DNA of 64,000 nucleotides, taken from contig JAYKYS010000004.1 of NCBI GenBank assembly GCA_036924285.1, forward strand, positions 31,528,001 to 31,592,000, read 5' to 3'. A program made the translations under genes and the position numbers. Below, in pieces: positions 20,395 to 33,600 of the stretch. Origin of the DNA: Asterella californica (Eukaryota; Streptophyta; Marchantiopsida; Marchantiales; Aytoniaceae). Position 1 is the stretch's first letter; every line of letters begins with the position of its first letter. The notes beneath the pieces are model-generated. The model ran no database searches. It worked only from the letters and a program-made list of their open reading frames with translations, and was not told the DNA's origin.

Positions 20395-20622
20395 ATGACC
20401 ACTTTCACGAGACTATCAACATCAATCAAGTCAAGGGGTCCTCAAGAGGTTTCCGAAGCGAGTCCTCCTACGGAGACAGCTACTCCCGTACATTACGTAT
20501 TCTCTACTCCAGAGTCACCGAAAGCAAGAACGAAATATTCATTAGGACAAAAGTCCATTCTCTTATGCAGAGAAAAGAAAAGTTTTTCAACAAACGCTGA
20601 AAAGCTTTTCAGAGTTTGTTGA
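20395..20622 (+). CDS. Hypothetical 75-aa ORF
   Basis: It starts at a true ATG (MTTFTRLSTSIKSRG) and is Ser/Thr/Pro-rich. No motif recognised. Its 3' end overlaps the palindrome at 20584-20625, which argues against a conserved gene. Confidence 0.15.
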   Translation: MTTFTRLSTSIKSRGPQEVSEASPPTETATPVHYVFSTPESPKARTKYSLGQKSILLCREKKSFSTNAEKLFRVC

Positions 20623-20625
20623 AAA
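20584..20625. repeat. Near-perfect palindrome, about 21-bp arms
   Basis: The arms meet without a loop at 20604/20605 (CTGAAAAG|CTTTTCAG) and extend through TTTTCAACAAAC / GTTTGTTGAAAA with one mismatch. Confidence 0.7.
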
Positions 20626-22448
20626 GTTTAAAATTGTTCGCTAGGTTGGCAAGGAGCGCTCTTGTAAAGCGAAAATACATTATTTCTTCATTTGCTGTCA
20701 ATTGCATGTTTTAGTTGTTTTGTTGTGGATTTCATCTAGGGTTTCTTGGCCTTTACGGTGCTAACTGTTGTCTATTGGTCTTAACTTGTAGTTTGTTGTA
20801 GGTTACCCACTGGTTCATGTCTGGAATTGTTTCATGTCATCATTCTGTATATTAACGAAGATCTATGGATGATTTCATGATTTAAATCGGCATTCCAGTG
20901 AAATGACTTCTGGAGCCATGGACATCAACACACTTAAGACTGGAACTATGACATGTAACTAAAATGGAAAGAGAGTAACTTTGTGGCTTCAGAAACTCTG
21001 GTAAAGGGAAACTAACCTAATCTGAGACCTTCGACACACATTATACTAGATGATATGTCCTTATGCCCCATCGGTCTGTGAAAAGGCAGTAACAGTTACT
21101 TCCAAAAGTAGAAAGAGCCTTAGCTAGCATTGAAAATAACAATAAAGACTTTGTTTATTTTTACAAATAAACTATTAATACGCCAGATTTACAAGTATGT
21201 TCCAGGCTACAACTAGTACTGTGGTGTGCACATCGATGTAACACAGTAGAAGTTTCCTAAGTATATTATTAGAATATTTTTTATGAAGTTTTCTAGATAG
21301 TACATACTTCTAACTCGAAAAAACTTATATTATAACTTCTGAGTAGCTTCCGCTAAATTTTCTCGTACTATTACAATCATAATTTTGACATGTGTATACA
21401 CTTGCACCTTACAAATGGTAGTTGGGGTACGAATTCCACGAACTGTTGTAATATCTTTCGATTTAGAAAACCCAGTTGTAGATATTATATACTAAGTACT
21501 GGTACTATAAGGTTTTAAAAGTTAAGAATTGTATATAGTATATTATTTGATACCATTTTACTCGCTTTGGTCAGAAAGTGAATACACAATTGGGAAGATG
21601 GTCTTCTTCTAATTCAAATCTAAGTGGTTTATTAAACCACTTAGATTTGAGCTTTCACATTTCATCACCAAGGATATATGCTTCAAAACAAAGTGAAACT
21701 TTTTACAATCACTTCGTATGGCACAACTAAGACCATGATAAAGAATGATCACATACGATATAAAGAAATATCTTGAAGTCTTCACATCTTTTGCGTGTAC
21801 ATGTAAACCCCTGAGGCTCCTTTTCGCTATTTTAGCTCTTGGTGATAAGAAGCTAAATTGATTATAGCTAAATTTCTCGCGAAAAAATAATTTAACAGAA
21901 AAAGTTTCAGCCTATGATCAGTTGGGTTTAATGAAAATGGGTGAACGGAAATGTTTCGATACATATGACTTGATGATATGACGTATCAAAGTGCAGCAAT
22001 AACTAACCGGACTAATAGCACTAGTAACGGTTCTAATCCTAACAGGTATATATTGATAGAGAAATATGTGTTGACAATTTACTTTGTGATGTATTTGCAA
22101 CCTTCTTAATTATCTGAGAAAATACTGTTGCAACTCGTCGAGTGAACCAGGGTTTCTTTCAATATAATGTACCCATGTAAGTTGACATTTCTAAGGTTTT
22201 AAACCATAGTAGAAACAGACAACACCAACGCGCTGATTACACAATATTGGTTTACAGACTCTTTTCGTTGTAGATCTGGTTCTTTTATCTAACGAGCTGG
22301 CAAGCCTTGAAACTCCTCCCCGTCTCTTGCTGGTACTCAGGCTGCATTCACATTGTGTACGTTCTCCGGAGAGCTACGGAAAATAATGATGGATGTCTGT
22401 AGAACGATAATTATTAGTTGTATTTCTAGAGTTATCGGATTGTATCAG
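20626..22448. other. AT-rich DNA without a recognisable gene
   Basis: Stop codons are frequent in all frames. The only structure I see is the palindrome at 21614-21650. Confidence 0.5.
21614..21650. repeat. Perfect palindrome, 18-bp arms, 1-base centre
   Basis: The left arm 21614-21631 (TCAAATCTAAGTGGTTTA) is the exact reverse complement of 21633-21650. Confidence 0.85.
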
Positions 22449-22862
22449 TTAATATTTTGTTATGAACCGGATGAACAAATTCAAGAGATGAATGATCGAC
22501 TCTGTATACTGAGAAATGAACCAATACTTTTGCCACGTTGTCACAGTCCGCAGAATTTCTCCGGTCTTCTCTACATTTTCATGGAGACGGGTGATCAGTT
22601 CTCCGGACACTTTCGGTGACAGAAGTCTCCGAATGTCCGCATTCCGCAAAAGTTCCACCGAGAAAAGGCCATGTGAGTGTAGCTTCAACCATGGAAAGAA
22701 TGATTCCCTGCTCAGTTTATACCCACAGCTGCAGTTCAACCGATATGGAAGATAGTTGGTTAGTGTCAAGTACCGCTTTTTTAAAACCATCTTCTCTATT
22801 GTTGCGGCAATGAATAATTCACACGTGAATATTCTTTCTGCATGAACTCGCCATGAGATCAT
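22449..22862 (-). CDS. Hypothetical 137-aa ORF
   Basis: It is open from ATG 22862 (MISWRVHAERIFTC) to a stop at 22449. A mildly helical central part reads LLRNADIRRLLSPKVSGEL. I recognise no family and see no intron signals that join it to anything. It is longer than most chance ORFs in this AT-rich stretch. Confidence 0.2.
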   Translation of the reverse strand: MISWRVHAERIFTCELFIAATIEKMVLKKRYLTLTNYLPYRLNCSCGYKLSRESFFPWLKLHSHGLFSVELLRNADIRRLLSPKVSGELITRLHENVEKTGEILRTVTTWQKYWFISQYTESIIHLLNLFIRFITKY

Positions 22863-23162
22863 GCAGAAACCCTACGACCGGGTGAAGCGGTACAGAGAAA
22901 CAGTCGAGAAGGAGGGCCTTTTCAGTGTCTATTTTCCTTCTTCTCTGAGGGGAACTTAGAGAGAGCAGCGTGGTGGAGACCTGAAAAGCAAACAAGCGAA
23001 AGCTACGTGGAAGAGAGGAGACCGTTTCAGTCCTAATTGATTCCTTGTCGCGGGTGCACAGCAAAGAGAGTGAGGACCAAATAAAAAAGGAAAAGAAAAC
23101 AAAAGTAAGTGTGAGTACGATAGATCTCCTATTGCTGATTCTTATTTAAGAGGCTGCTTATT

Positions 23163-23193
23163 CACCTCATGTACACTTCGTGTACATGAGGTG
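23163..23193. repeat. Perfect hairpin, 14-bp stem, 3-base loop
   Basis: The left arm CACCTCATGTACAC (23163-23176), loop TTC and right arm 23180-23193 pair exactly. It directly abuts the larger hairpin at 23194-23245. Confidence 0.85.
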
Positions 23194-23245
23194 TTTAATA
23201 TATATCCTAACCCTTCCGGCGGGAAGGGTTAGGATATATATTAAA
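23194..23245. repeat. Perfect hairpin, 24-bp stem, 4-base loop
   Basis: The left arm 23194-23217 begins TTTAATATATATCC and ends ACCCTTCC. The loop is GGCG (23218-23221) and the right arm 23222-23245 is its exact reverse complement. Perfect pairing suggests a recent origin or turnover by conversion. Confidence 0.9.
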
Positions 23246-23539
23246 TGCCTCTCGTAAATGATGCTTATTGACTATTCCTGTCCCGGACTTATACTCCAAG
23301 GAACGTTTCAACCCGCTCTCGACTTATGGGTTCTGTCTGCATCAATTAGCTGCTCCCGGAGAGATTAACATTTATAAATAATTTTGATTTTTCATTATAA
23401 CTTATTATAATATATTTTTATAACACTTACATGTTTTCCGTTAAGAGAAAACGATTTTCACTGTACAAGTACGTTGGGGATACCTATTGAGTCACATTGG
23501 AGTGGTTGAGTAGTTCGACTGGTTTCACGTAGGACTAAC

Positions 23540-23710
23540 TTAGATTCCAAGGTTGAGTAGTGGAGTTCTGGGTTTCGAAAGTGGAGCTTGCTCAGGTAAA
23601 GAGTTTCGTGTCAATGCGTGAGATTGATCATGAGGTGAGAGAGCTTTACAGCTTTCGGAATCAAGCTGATCAAGGTCAACCAGTTTATATCCAGTGAAGG
23701 AATAAGCCAT
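23540..23710 (-). CDS. Hypothetical 56-aa ORF
   Basis: It starts at ATG 23710 (MAYSFTGYKLVDLDQLDSES) and ends at a stop at 23540. Hydrophilic and Ser/Pro-rich at its end. No family recognised. The same frame is open about 20 codons further upstream without another ATG. Confidence 0.15.
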   Translation of the reverse strand: MAYSFTGYKLVDLDQLDSESCKALSPHDQSHALTRNSLPEQAPLSKPRTPLLNLGI

Positions 23711-23770
23711 GCTTCTCCTATCGCTTGGTTTCAGTGATTGCGCTAAAGTTGGATCCTTAGTGCTAGACAA

Positions 23771-24682
23771 AATTTGTATTCTGAGTGGGAAATTTTGACA
23801 TACATGAATTACATAACTTTTGAATACCTAAATTTGACTGCGAATGCTGTAATGCGGTCAGTATTTTTTCAAGCAGCAAAACGCTCTAATAGGCTGGGTG
23901 TTTTATCATTTTCCAGTTCAAATATATACCTTTGCAGGTCTGCGAGGTTATTTGAAATACCTCTTCTTGAGGTTCTCCGGATTTAACTTTATTCAGTTAA
24001 ATGGACCATAACAAGGATAGCCCAGCCCAAACTTATAACCCCTCCCATACTTTGACTATTATCTCGACAATATTGTAGTCGTTATCTTACTCTTCAAAGC
24101 TAATTGTGACCTAGTTGGATCTAAGAACGGAAAAATCAGTCTGCAAAGAAGTTCACTACGATAGATCTCGAGGTATGCAGTCGACATCGCTAACAAGACA
24201 ACTTACTACTATAGCATAACCGCCTTGTTCAGAATCCATGGAGGTTTTTACATGTTTCCTTTAGTCGAGACTCCATCGAGAACAAAGTAGGATGAAGGTA
24301 ATGGAAAGCTAAGGACTGCTCACACTCAACTGAAAGCGCGTCGAGTACTGATAAGAATGCCATTGATTCTCTAAGGCGAATAAATCAACTGGCAAGTGAT
24401 CAAGCAACATCACTGCTCCTACCAACGAGCGTTTTCTGTACATTTACTAATTTTACGTCTCAAGTGCGTGTATGGAGTTTATGTACACTGGTCGACTAAT
24501 TAACACGACATGGTGGATTATAGGATACAGATCGGGATTAGAGAATATCAGGGCATCCATTCTGTAGACTGCCCGGCGACTTCGGTTTCTTCCTTGCACT
24601 TCCGGCTACCGGTTCAAGCATGAAGTCAGGCGTCTATGACTATGTTAGATGAAAGGATTTGCGTCGTTGGAGGATGAACCTA
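23771..24682. other. Intergenic, probable FANCD2 3' flank
   Basis: No gene seen. The part next to 24682 should hold the FANCD2 3' UTR and polyadenylation site; I see no clear AATAAA near the stop on the minus strand. Confidence 0.4.
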
Positions 24683-27600
24683 CTAACCATCCCCTTCACC
24701 CTCGTCATCTGATTGATTGATTTCATCTGCTGCAGGCTCCGGCTCTGGCTCGGATGCTTCCTGTTCCTCTTCTGAATCGACTTCGGCGTCATCTGCGTAG
24801 AGCTGTGAACTGATTTCATGCCCGTGAAGATCTTTGTGCTTCAAGTTACCTGGATGATTTTAGCCCACACAGTTCAGAAATTCAAGTCTTCATGTCAGCA
24901 GAGTACGATCATGTGCTCCTCGTGAAAGGACGCTGGAAATGCAAGACATGAACTTACTGTTACAGTCCTGGAACCTGTTATAACTCACGAGCAGATGGAC
25001 TATCTATTTTTCTTACCCATCCAGAAGGAATCGCCGTGGGACGTTCCGTGAAGGAGAGCTTTCACGCAGAAAAGGTAACGTTCCATTGAGCGTTTCACCA
25101 AAGGTACCTTGCAAGTAACAGGCATCCGTTTCTGGCCCTGAACGCCATAAGTAGATCTTTTCCGTTAGAGAACCAGAACCCGTAGGTGGTAGAGAAACCG
25201 ACTAGTGCCATCGAACGCATGACTTCCAGACACTACGTGCGTTTCGAACATGGGTAGAAATAACCCGGATTATCAAAGACCTACTTAAAAGTCTGAATTT
25301 AGGCTGCTGTGGAACAAAACAAAGACATACCTTCGCATCAGAGCAAAGTGTTTGTATAATTCGTGTTGCTCTTTGAAGGTCTCGCATCTGTACTATGGAC
25401 GATGAATGTCATCAGCATTTCACGTTCTTACCAGCAAAGTTATTTACTCTCAAAAGCTCCTGCAGGGGGACCTAGTCTGATGAACAAGAAAACTCCGGAC
25501 GAAGGCATATCACTGATTTCAATCGGTCAGGCTCCATTTGGTCGTCGTAGGCTCGATTTCGCTTGGCTTCACCGATCGTCGACCAGATGATCAGATAGGT
25601 TCTCATTTGTTCACAATAAAGCACGACTGAATGTGGTATGAGATTCTGGCATAATGCTCCACTGACGAAACAATGGCAGTCTACAACTTTCTAGAAGAGG
25701 CTTGATCGGGCACTTTCCAGGATTGTTGCGTTCCTATATTCAGGAGCGAGTATGTAAACAGGTGTTAAAACCCACGCCCTTGAGGAAGTTCAAAACGACT
25801 GACTCACCAAACAGTTGATAGTATCCTTATGATCTTCGTAATAAGTTTTGAGGAAGTCCATTCCTGCAGAGCATAGAAGTACGATTGAAGGTTAGTTCCA
25901 CAGTAACATGTCCCTTCGCAGGTACATCGCAGAAATCGTTGTGACAGGCACGTCAAGTATAAACGTAGAAACACGTTCACGACACGGTAGCACCTTTCAG
26001 GAAAGTGTCGACAAATTTTCCACCACACTTCACTGCCATGGCATGAACCGGTGCCTGTAAGGAAGCATTTTCTGTTAGCGAGCGAGGTCGTGACTTAAAT
26101 CAATCCTGCATGTCCTATGAATTACCTCCTCCACTTAGCTGGGTACAGCATTGTTCTAGCCCTTCTTCATGTTACTGAATAAAGAGAAAGTGGTAAAGAA
26201 CATTAGGGAACTTGTAAGTAACAAACCTTTTCATGAGTTCTGGTCAGGTTCACCAAAGCGACATGTACAGTTACACACTGCTGAGCTTCTTCTAGAGCCT
26301 TACTGACCAAGTCATTCGATATAGCTGCTTTTGACTTGCATTTTGCTTGAATGTCTTTCATCTGCATCAGTCGAGACTAAATGAAGTAAACGGGGATACC
26401 GCACGAAAGCCTACGTACAGAGAAAAAGCCTGGGATTTATGACAAGACTTTGAGTTCAGTAGGCTCTTACCACTTTACTCATACTTTTAAGAACCTCTTC
26501 ATGCTGCAGTCAAAGATAAATAGTTTCAGCCAACACAGACAGGTTTTCCCCGACTCCACAAGCGATAGGGCGAAATAATCGACTTTGTTCAAAGACACAT
26601 TTCCAGATCTAGGCGCTTGTGCTGATTATGTGTTCACCGCAAAAAGAGCCTTCCCCGTTTAAACGACCAGCAAATCAACCGTATAATCTTAAATAAATCC
26701 AACTCGAAAGGGCACGGAAACCCACCACAACACGATACCAGATCATGAATGTTGCTGGACTTAACGCTGGGTATCCTTCGACTGCTGAACTGGACTTGCC
26801 CTTTCTGGAAGACACCTGCATGACACAATACAAAGTCCATCAAACATGTGTCTCGTGTTGAAAAGAAGGGACTTACATCTTTGACTGCTTCGTTTGTGAC
26901 TATGGAGGAGCTTCTGCACAATTTTTATCTTGCAGACAATCGGTAACAATTAATGGAGGCAGCAAGTTCTTATCTTGCTGCAGCCAATGGCGTTGCAGCG
27001 CTTGAATGCGCTCCTAGTACCCGGCACACCAACTTCAGGAAGATGAGCAGAAGTGAAATTCTCATACGGATGATTAACTTCAAAGAATGTTAGTCAAGAC
27101 CAAGTTTGACCTGGGGCATCGCCACGCAAGCAAGCTCTTCCAAATATAGGACAGGATGTTCGCTGTTCTCTATCTGCATTCGAAGCAGCCGCTGCAACAT
27201 ATCACCCTGCAGAGTAAAGATGTTATTAACCCACAGATAGAACGCTCGAAAATGCCAGTCAAAAAGTTTGTTCTTTGAGATTGAACTACGGCAGGGATGG
27301 TCGGTATATATAGTGTATGGGGCTTGAGAGGTAAGTCGATTAGGTCTGAAGAGCATTTTACCTCGGGGTTCCAACCCAAGATGGAAACATTCTTAGATTT
27401 GTTAATGATTGCAGTCAAATGTAACGCAGGCACACTGGCTTTAAAAGAACAAAGTCTCGTTTCCGACTGGTGAGAGATACAAACTGTAGAAAATGCTGGG
27501 ATCAGTTGTGGAACAACTGATCCCAGCAGTTTCTAAGTGAGCTGAAATTGACTAGGGATACTGCTAAACGTACAGCAATCTTTTGAACACAACAATAAAA

Positions 27601-30600
27601 AACTCACTGCTACTCAGCACACTCTTAAGTTATAGAACGTCAAAGAAGAATGGCACGAGAAATTCTAATTTGCAAAAGCAGACACTTGAGACCAATGTAC
27701 AAAAGAACTGAAACTTGACCCTCCACAGCAAGCGGTAACTTTACGGTGCATTTTCACCAACTCACTTTGGTCTTTTTCCATTCATCTGGGTCCCAATCGC
27801 TTCCTAACACCGTCCCGGCAGACGAACTCAGACGGATGCGTAGAAATGGCAAGATCTCACTAGCCCCAACAGAGTTTGATCTTCGCCATCTTGGGTCATC
27901 AACAGACTTTTCAATAAAGGCCTCGACGCAGGTTACAAGAGCTTTGAGCAACATGACCAATTCGGTTGCCGCTGTGATGGACGTGGAGATTGCTGCAATA
28001 AAACCCGAGTGATTCAGCAACCAAGAAGAGGAATAAAGAATTGGAACGAACTGGAATGAATTGAACTGGTCCAGGCCATGAGATACGATGGAAAGAAGAA
28101 AGCATGAACTGCAAGGGTTAACACTAGAAATGGGGACTGACCTGATTCGGCTAGACCATCAAGATAAGCGTATGCTTGATAAAATGCTTCCTCCATAGAG
28201 CCCGGAGCAAGAGAGGGTGTTATATCGGGGGCGACACTCTCGGTACTTCTAAATGCGAGTAGAAAATCTTTCAGAAGTGGAAAGTTTTCAGGGAGCGTAA
28301 GCTCGGAATAAGCCGCTACCTAGAACACAACGAACCCGGTCAACAGACAGCACTGCAACAGCAAGCTTTGAAGTTGAAACATGCAAGACTGCAGACGGCA
28401 TACTCCTGAGAGGCGGCACGCTTTGACTACTCAAAGATAAATTCCCCGAAGAGGAAGTTGATAATTATATAGGCTATTCCGAGGTTTACTGTCAAGAGGT
28501 TAGGACAGTTTCATGACAAACAGAGGTTGAACGTCCTCTTTCAGAGTACATCCCGCGCGGGAAGCCCGTTCGGGTACATGGTGTTCAGTGGTCTACACTG
28601 CAATCATAACATTTGATGTGCTCACGAGCAGGGCACTTCCACACGATACCTTCGTTAAGCAACGTATTATAACCAAGAAGACGGACTGAGCAGCTTCTTT
28701 CGTTGGTACATTAAACCTCTCGTCATGAGGACTGCATGCCGCCATAGATTCCGTTTCCCAATGTTTGCTGCACGGCCTGCCTTGACTTGGTTCATCACTC
28801 GCATCAGTATCTGCTCTTAGGTGTAAAGCCAAGAGGAAACGTAGTCTTCATCAGCATCTCACCATATGACTCCAGCTCCAAATTGTTTTTGCTTTCTACG
28901 TCTATAACCTCAAGACTGGTAAATGAATGTAGCGTGAATGCAGACCCAAGTTTGGAGAACAGAAGACTCGACTACAGAACCAAATTTCATTTCAACTGAA
29001 ATAAAGGTCTCTCGTGAAGCTCTGGAGGCTCGACCTGACTGCAATACGGTCTTAGAACAATCAAGGTGCCTTCGAAGACTTGCAAATGTGCTCGCTAGCT
29101 TCTTCAATGCAGACATGCCTGACATCCCAGCAACGCCTGACGGAGCTTTTGGAAGCGTCGAGGCTTGCATCCATGGAGCCAATTTACGCACCGGTGCTTC
29201 TAGGCAAGCATCCAGTTTCTGAGATAAATCCTGGAGAAGGTACAAATGGACAGGTAGCTGCGCAAGCCACAATTATCACTAGTTATTTAGTTTTACATTC
29301 GGGCTATCAGTATCCTGTTCAGATAGGTACTTGGTTGTATCCATGACTTCACATCAACACGAAACAGTAACGAACGCTAGAGACTCGATATGTACCATAG
29401 CGGCTGCGTCTGGACAACATGAATCTTGGGGAACCTGTACGATGCGCCCGGACACTCAGTTTAGAAACAAGAAGTTCCACTGCCTTCGGGAACGGACAGT
29501 CGTTACCATGCACTACAAAGCTCAGATGATTCAATTATTAGAAACACCATAACAAGTTCATAGTTGTATATAAAAGTGACGTGAGAGAGATGTAAAATAC
29601 TTTGCACATTATGTATTTCACGCATAGAACTCATTCGGATAACCGACTTGCACAAACAGGTTGGTGTCATATTGCTATATCCCTTGTGGAGGTTTGTCTG
29701 TAGCATCAGTCGGACAATCCCATCAACAAACAATACCACTATTATCCTTAAGAAACGATTGTAGAGACGGAATCTAACCTGCACCGCTAGCAACGCCATA
29801 CTGGAGATGCTCAAAGGCCGAAACTTCCAACGCTGCTCTACTAGGCCTTCCCCAATGACAACACTTCCTTTATTCATTTCGGTCACAGAACCTCCAGTCT
29901 GAGATGGACATGCTTGTTGCTCCTCGGGTTCAGCTGCAGGGCTCTTTGGCACACTCGATCCTAGTGCTTTGTTAAACGCGTCACGTATAGTTTGCTGCCG
30001 AGCACCACCGCCGGTGGGCTCATTACCTCCTTGGTTTCCATTGTCGTTGGAGGTTTTATCCGCTTTCTTCTTCCGTCCTCCTTTTCCAGAAGACTTCTTG
30101 ACGTCGCTTGGAGGTTTTGGCTCTGGTTTTGGCTGAATCGAATCGTCAACCATGGAATGAAGGGAAGGTAATGATATCTTGAATGTAGAGAGACACTCAC
30201 CGAGACAAAATTCCAAATATCTGCGGGTGTACAACAGTAACAAGGGTGAAGCAGCGACCTAGGGAATCATACTGTAAGTGACACAAGCTAATGAGAACTA
30301 TAACTCATGCTCAAAGCCATTGTCCAGGAACCTCTGAATCTAAAATGCGCGTGAAACTATAATTTTCAAACATTACTGCTGAGAAAGTAACAATCACCAG
30401 ACTATGGTTAGCCCATATCAAGTCGAATAAGGTGGAGAACCTGGCTCTGTATCCACCGGACTTACATTAAGTTTCTAACTCTTTTGCACAACTTTCCCAC
30501 TGTTTCCTCTCGCGTCGTCTGCGTAATCAGATTCTCCAAACGGCCTTCAATTTGGGTTGAAAATGCATTTACCTGTACAACGTCAAAAGAATATAGTGTG

Positions 30601-33600
30601 TAAAAGTCTCAGAGTTAACTGTCAAAGACTTAATAATCCAAACATACTGCAGCCGTTAAGACAGAGAGGACTGAGGGAAAACCACTTGAATGACAAATGA
30701 AGAAGGACAACTTCACTTTGAAATTTCTGGGGCAAAGCTTACCAACTCTCTTATCCAGTTGATGGCATAAAACAGGGCCAAGCATGCTACCGCCTTTTGG
30801 TGTTTTGGCAATCCTTTCCAGGCGTCCCCTACTAACAGCTGCATCCACCCAGTCAATCAGTGCCTTCAACAGAAGTTAAACGTAACCAAAAAGGGGAATT
30901 CTTTGATAGTTACCTGGTGCTTAGGTAAATACATAGGGCAACCAAGAAGAGCATCAATGCTTCCCAGAGATCCTTGATTCACGACACGTTCAACCTGTTC
31001 AAGAAAGGTATTTACATCCCAACAATTAGGAGGCAGAGGAGGTTCTCGCATTTGTTTGGACTACATACGACAAGACAGCAGCGATCAACGAATTTACGAA
31101 TTTCGCAGGCGATAGTACTCACAGCGGAAAGAAGGCGGAAATTCGGTGTAAGAAAAAGCAACGCTTGAGTAAGACTGTCACAGCACCAAGCAAATATTTT
31201 ACGTAACTTGGCCACGATATACAAAGGTGATCAACTGCTTACATATCTATTCCCTAACAATGCGGTACGAAGAATCGCAGGAAACGGATTTGTCCTAGTG
31301 GAAGTATCTTCTTCAGAACATGGAGGGTGAATGCATATTAGAGAAGAAGTTCCGCTAATAGCAACTTACCTCTTATCAGATGCTGTTAGCATTGGCAGAA
31401 CATTCAGAATGATGGGAGACACTTCGCCGTCCAAGTTCATCCATATTTCTCCTGAAATCAGAAAGGGAAAACGAAATGATACCGTTGTATAACAAAGGGA
31501 AATAACAATCTTCTTCATATGGTAACAGGAAGGTTCTCCTTTTGTACTTCTTACCTTCTAACATGCCAGTCTGGTGGTATCCAGTCTGAAGCTGACCATT
31601 ATCAAGATCGCCTAGATACAAGGATTCGAACTCATTTGTGTGCTTTGAGATCCTACAACAAGGGACAAAGGAAAGAATTAAGGTGATAAATACATTAATA
31701 CATAAAGCTCACATAGAGAGGCATAAACGAAGGCCATGTTTTGGAACAAGAAACTCGGGTTTCCTGATTCCTCAATAGATGATAAATCACCATATTCCGC
31801 TAGCTCGAACCGTGCAGCCAAGTTCCATATGAATGATATGATACACTGAAGAATAAAGGTTGGCTTAGCTTAAGGCCCACCAATTCATTAGTTGTCCGTT
31901 GAGGGCGGTGGTCTCCGCTTGTGCAGTGAGCTCATCGTAGAAAAATCCTCTTGAGAGTGCGGATGATTTGCATGCTTCCAAAACAGTTTGAAGGAGAAAT
32001 ATCGCCTCGTCAGCGCTTGACCTCTTTGAGCGCCACATGCGTAAAAGGGAAATGACCATCAGACTCGAACTCGAGCGGGCTCGGCAAATTATCCAAGCCA
32101 CCATGAGATTGCAGAGAATATAGCCCCGTGAAGCAAACATAAATGTAAGACGTTACAAACGTGGATTCAAAGTATGCTACCAAACGAAAGTGGACATTTG
32201 TTTACTACTTGACCAAGAGCACTCTTTCCAATATCATATTCTCCTAGTGCAGGAACTATAGCAGTACAACCGTTACGTCGTTGTAAACTCTATCATTGAT
32301 CCAGCTACAGTTCGGGGATTATTAGACAAAGTGAAGACTTGATCTGGTGATCCGGCCAGCTCAAGAAAATGAACAACACAGGAACTTGTAACAAACGCTG
32401 GAAATTGTGAATCAAGGAGTCGACTGTTGCCTGATGGTTGTCCTCGTCCGTTTCAGTTTCTGTGCTGTTTTGACGAGCCAAACATGAAGCCAATCCAACA
32501 CCACCGATAATACCCATCCTCTTGTACTTGAGATCTGGATTCGATATCTAACGATTACCACTTCTCAACAAAGGTTAGTACTTACATGCAGGTATGGACT
32601 CTGGCAGCGCAATACGAGTGGTATACCCATATCAGGTCTCAAGCTGGACCAGAAGCTGAAGTACTCCCGCTTCTAAGTTCATGCCACGAGGATAATTACT
32701 AAAACACAATGAAGCAGTGATTAAGTTTATTTTCAGTATTCATATACCAAAGGTGCATCTTGACATAACAACCGAAACCGGACCTGTTTGCGGACGATGA
32801 TGAGGAGCTCGCTAGCTACAGAAGACCCGGTTGAAGAGCCGCTAGACGACCATGCAGATACGGCTAAGTGGCTGAATATTCTATACACCTGCAAAGATTC
32901 AAAGCTTCATGTTTCACCGTCGGACTGTCGAACATGACATATCAGCTCCAACCCAACTTGACACTTGTGGCAAGAGTTTGAGAGATTTAGGACTGACGAT
33001 AATGTGGTTTCAGACTGATTCCCATACGAGAATGAGGTTTGATTGCTCCTACACTAGAACAAATGTCCCCTAGACGATTAATCACACTTGCCTTGAGTTC
33101 TTCCTTGCCATCCCTTACCGATACACGAGAAGCAATGTCCAGAAGCATACGGTGGATGACGATATCAGCAACAAGATAAATGCAGTACGTTGGTTGTCTT
33201 CTAGCCTATCAAGCAACATCGGTCTTGGCTTCTTCACTCGAAGGGCACCTTAGACAACCCTTCGACGGACAGGACACGAGCGGAAAATAAGAGGGCTACA
33301 ATTCGTATATGATTCACCAGAATCATGGAGTCACACCTGATGTAGATGGTTGTCTCCAAAGCCGTCCAAAGAATCCAGTACGCCTACAGTTGCACAGGGG
33401 AGAATATTGTAATGGTCCGCAAGCCAACATGGCCAGGAAATATTCTTTATAACAAAAACTGTACTTCTAAGTCTGGTAGAAAATGGAACAAACATCTGAA
33501 TCAGAAACAAAGATAAGAAATTAGAAACAATTCTTTAGCCAATCATACTCGCATTTGACCTAATCTGATGCAAAACATCTCCCTAGTTTACGGAATCATG

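Noticed and set aside
26877..26913. Candidate short FANCD2 exon
   Set aside because: Its phase does not match the exon before it, and direct joining gives the expected length.
27362..27434. Open segment with splice-like borders inside FANCD2
   Set aside because: The flanking exons join in phase without it, and the alignment with FANCD2 leaves no room for it.
30837..30863. 27-nt exon with DWVD
   Set aside because: It would leave a 50-nt intron and drop about 20 conserved residues; the exon 30838-30743 restores them, including YAINWIREL.
31612..31625. B-box-like GATTCGAAC suggesting a tRNA
   Set aside because: It lies in a FANCD2 coding exon, and no A box or cloverleaf surrounds it.
31710..31800. 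Open minus-strand segment (AARFELAEYGDLSS)
   Set aside because: It lies in the intron between exons 10 and 11; those exons join in phase across a split Trp codon.
32586..32660. Candidate FANCD2 exon (GIPLVLRCQSPYL)
   Set aside because: It duplicates the alignment position of the preceding exon; 32888-32784 joins 32547 directly in phase.
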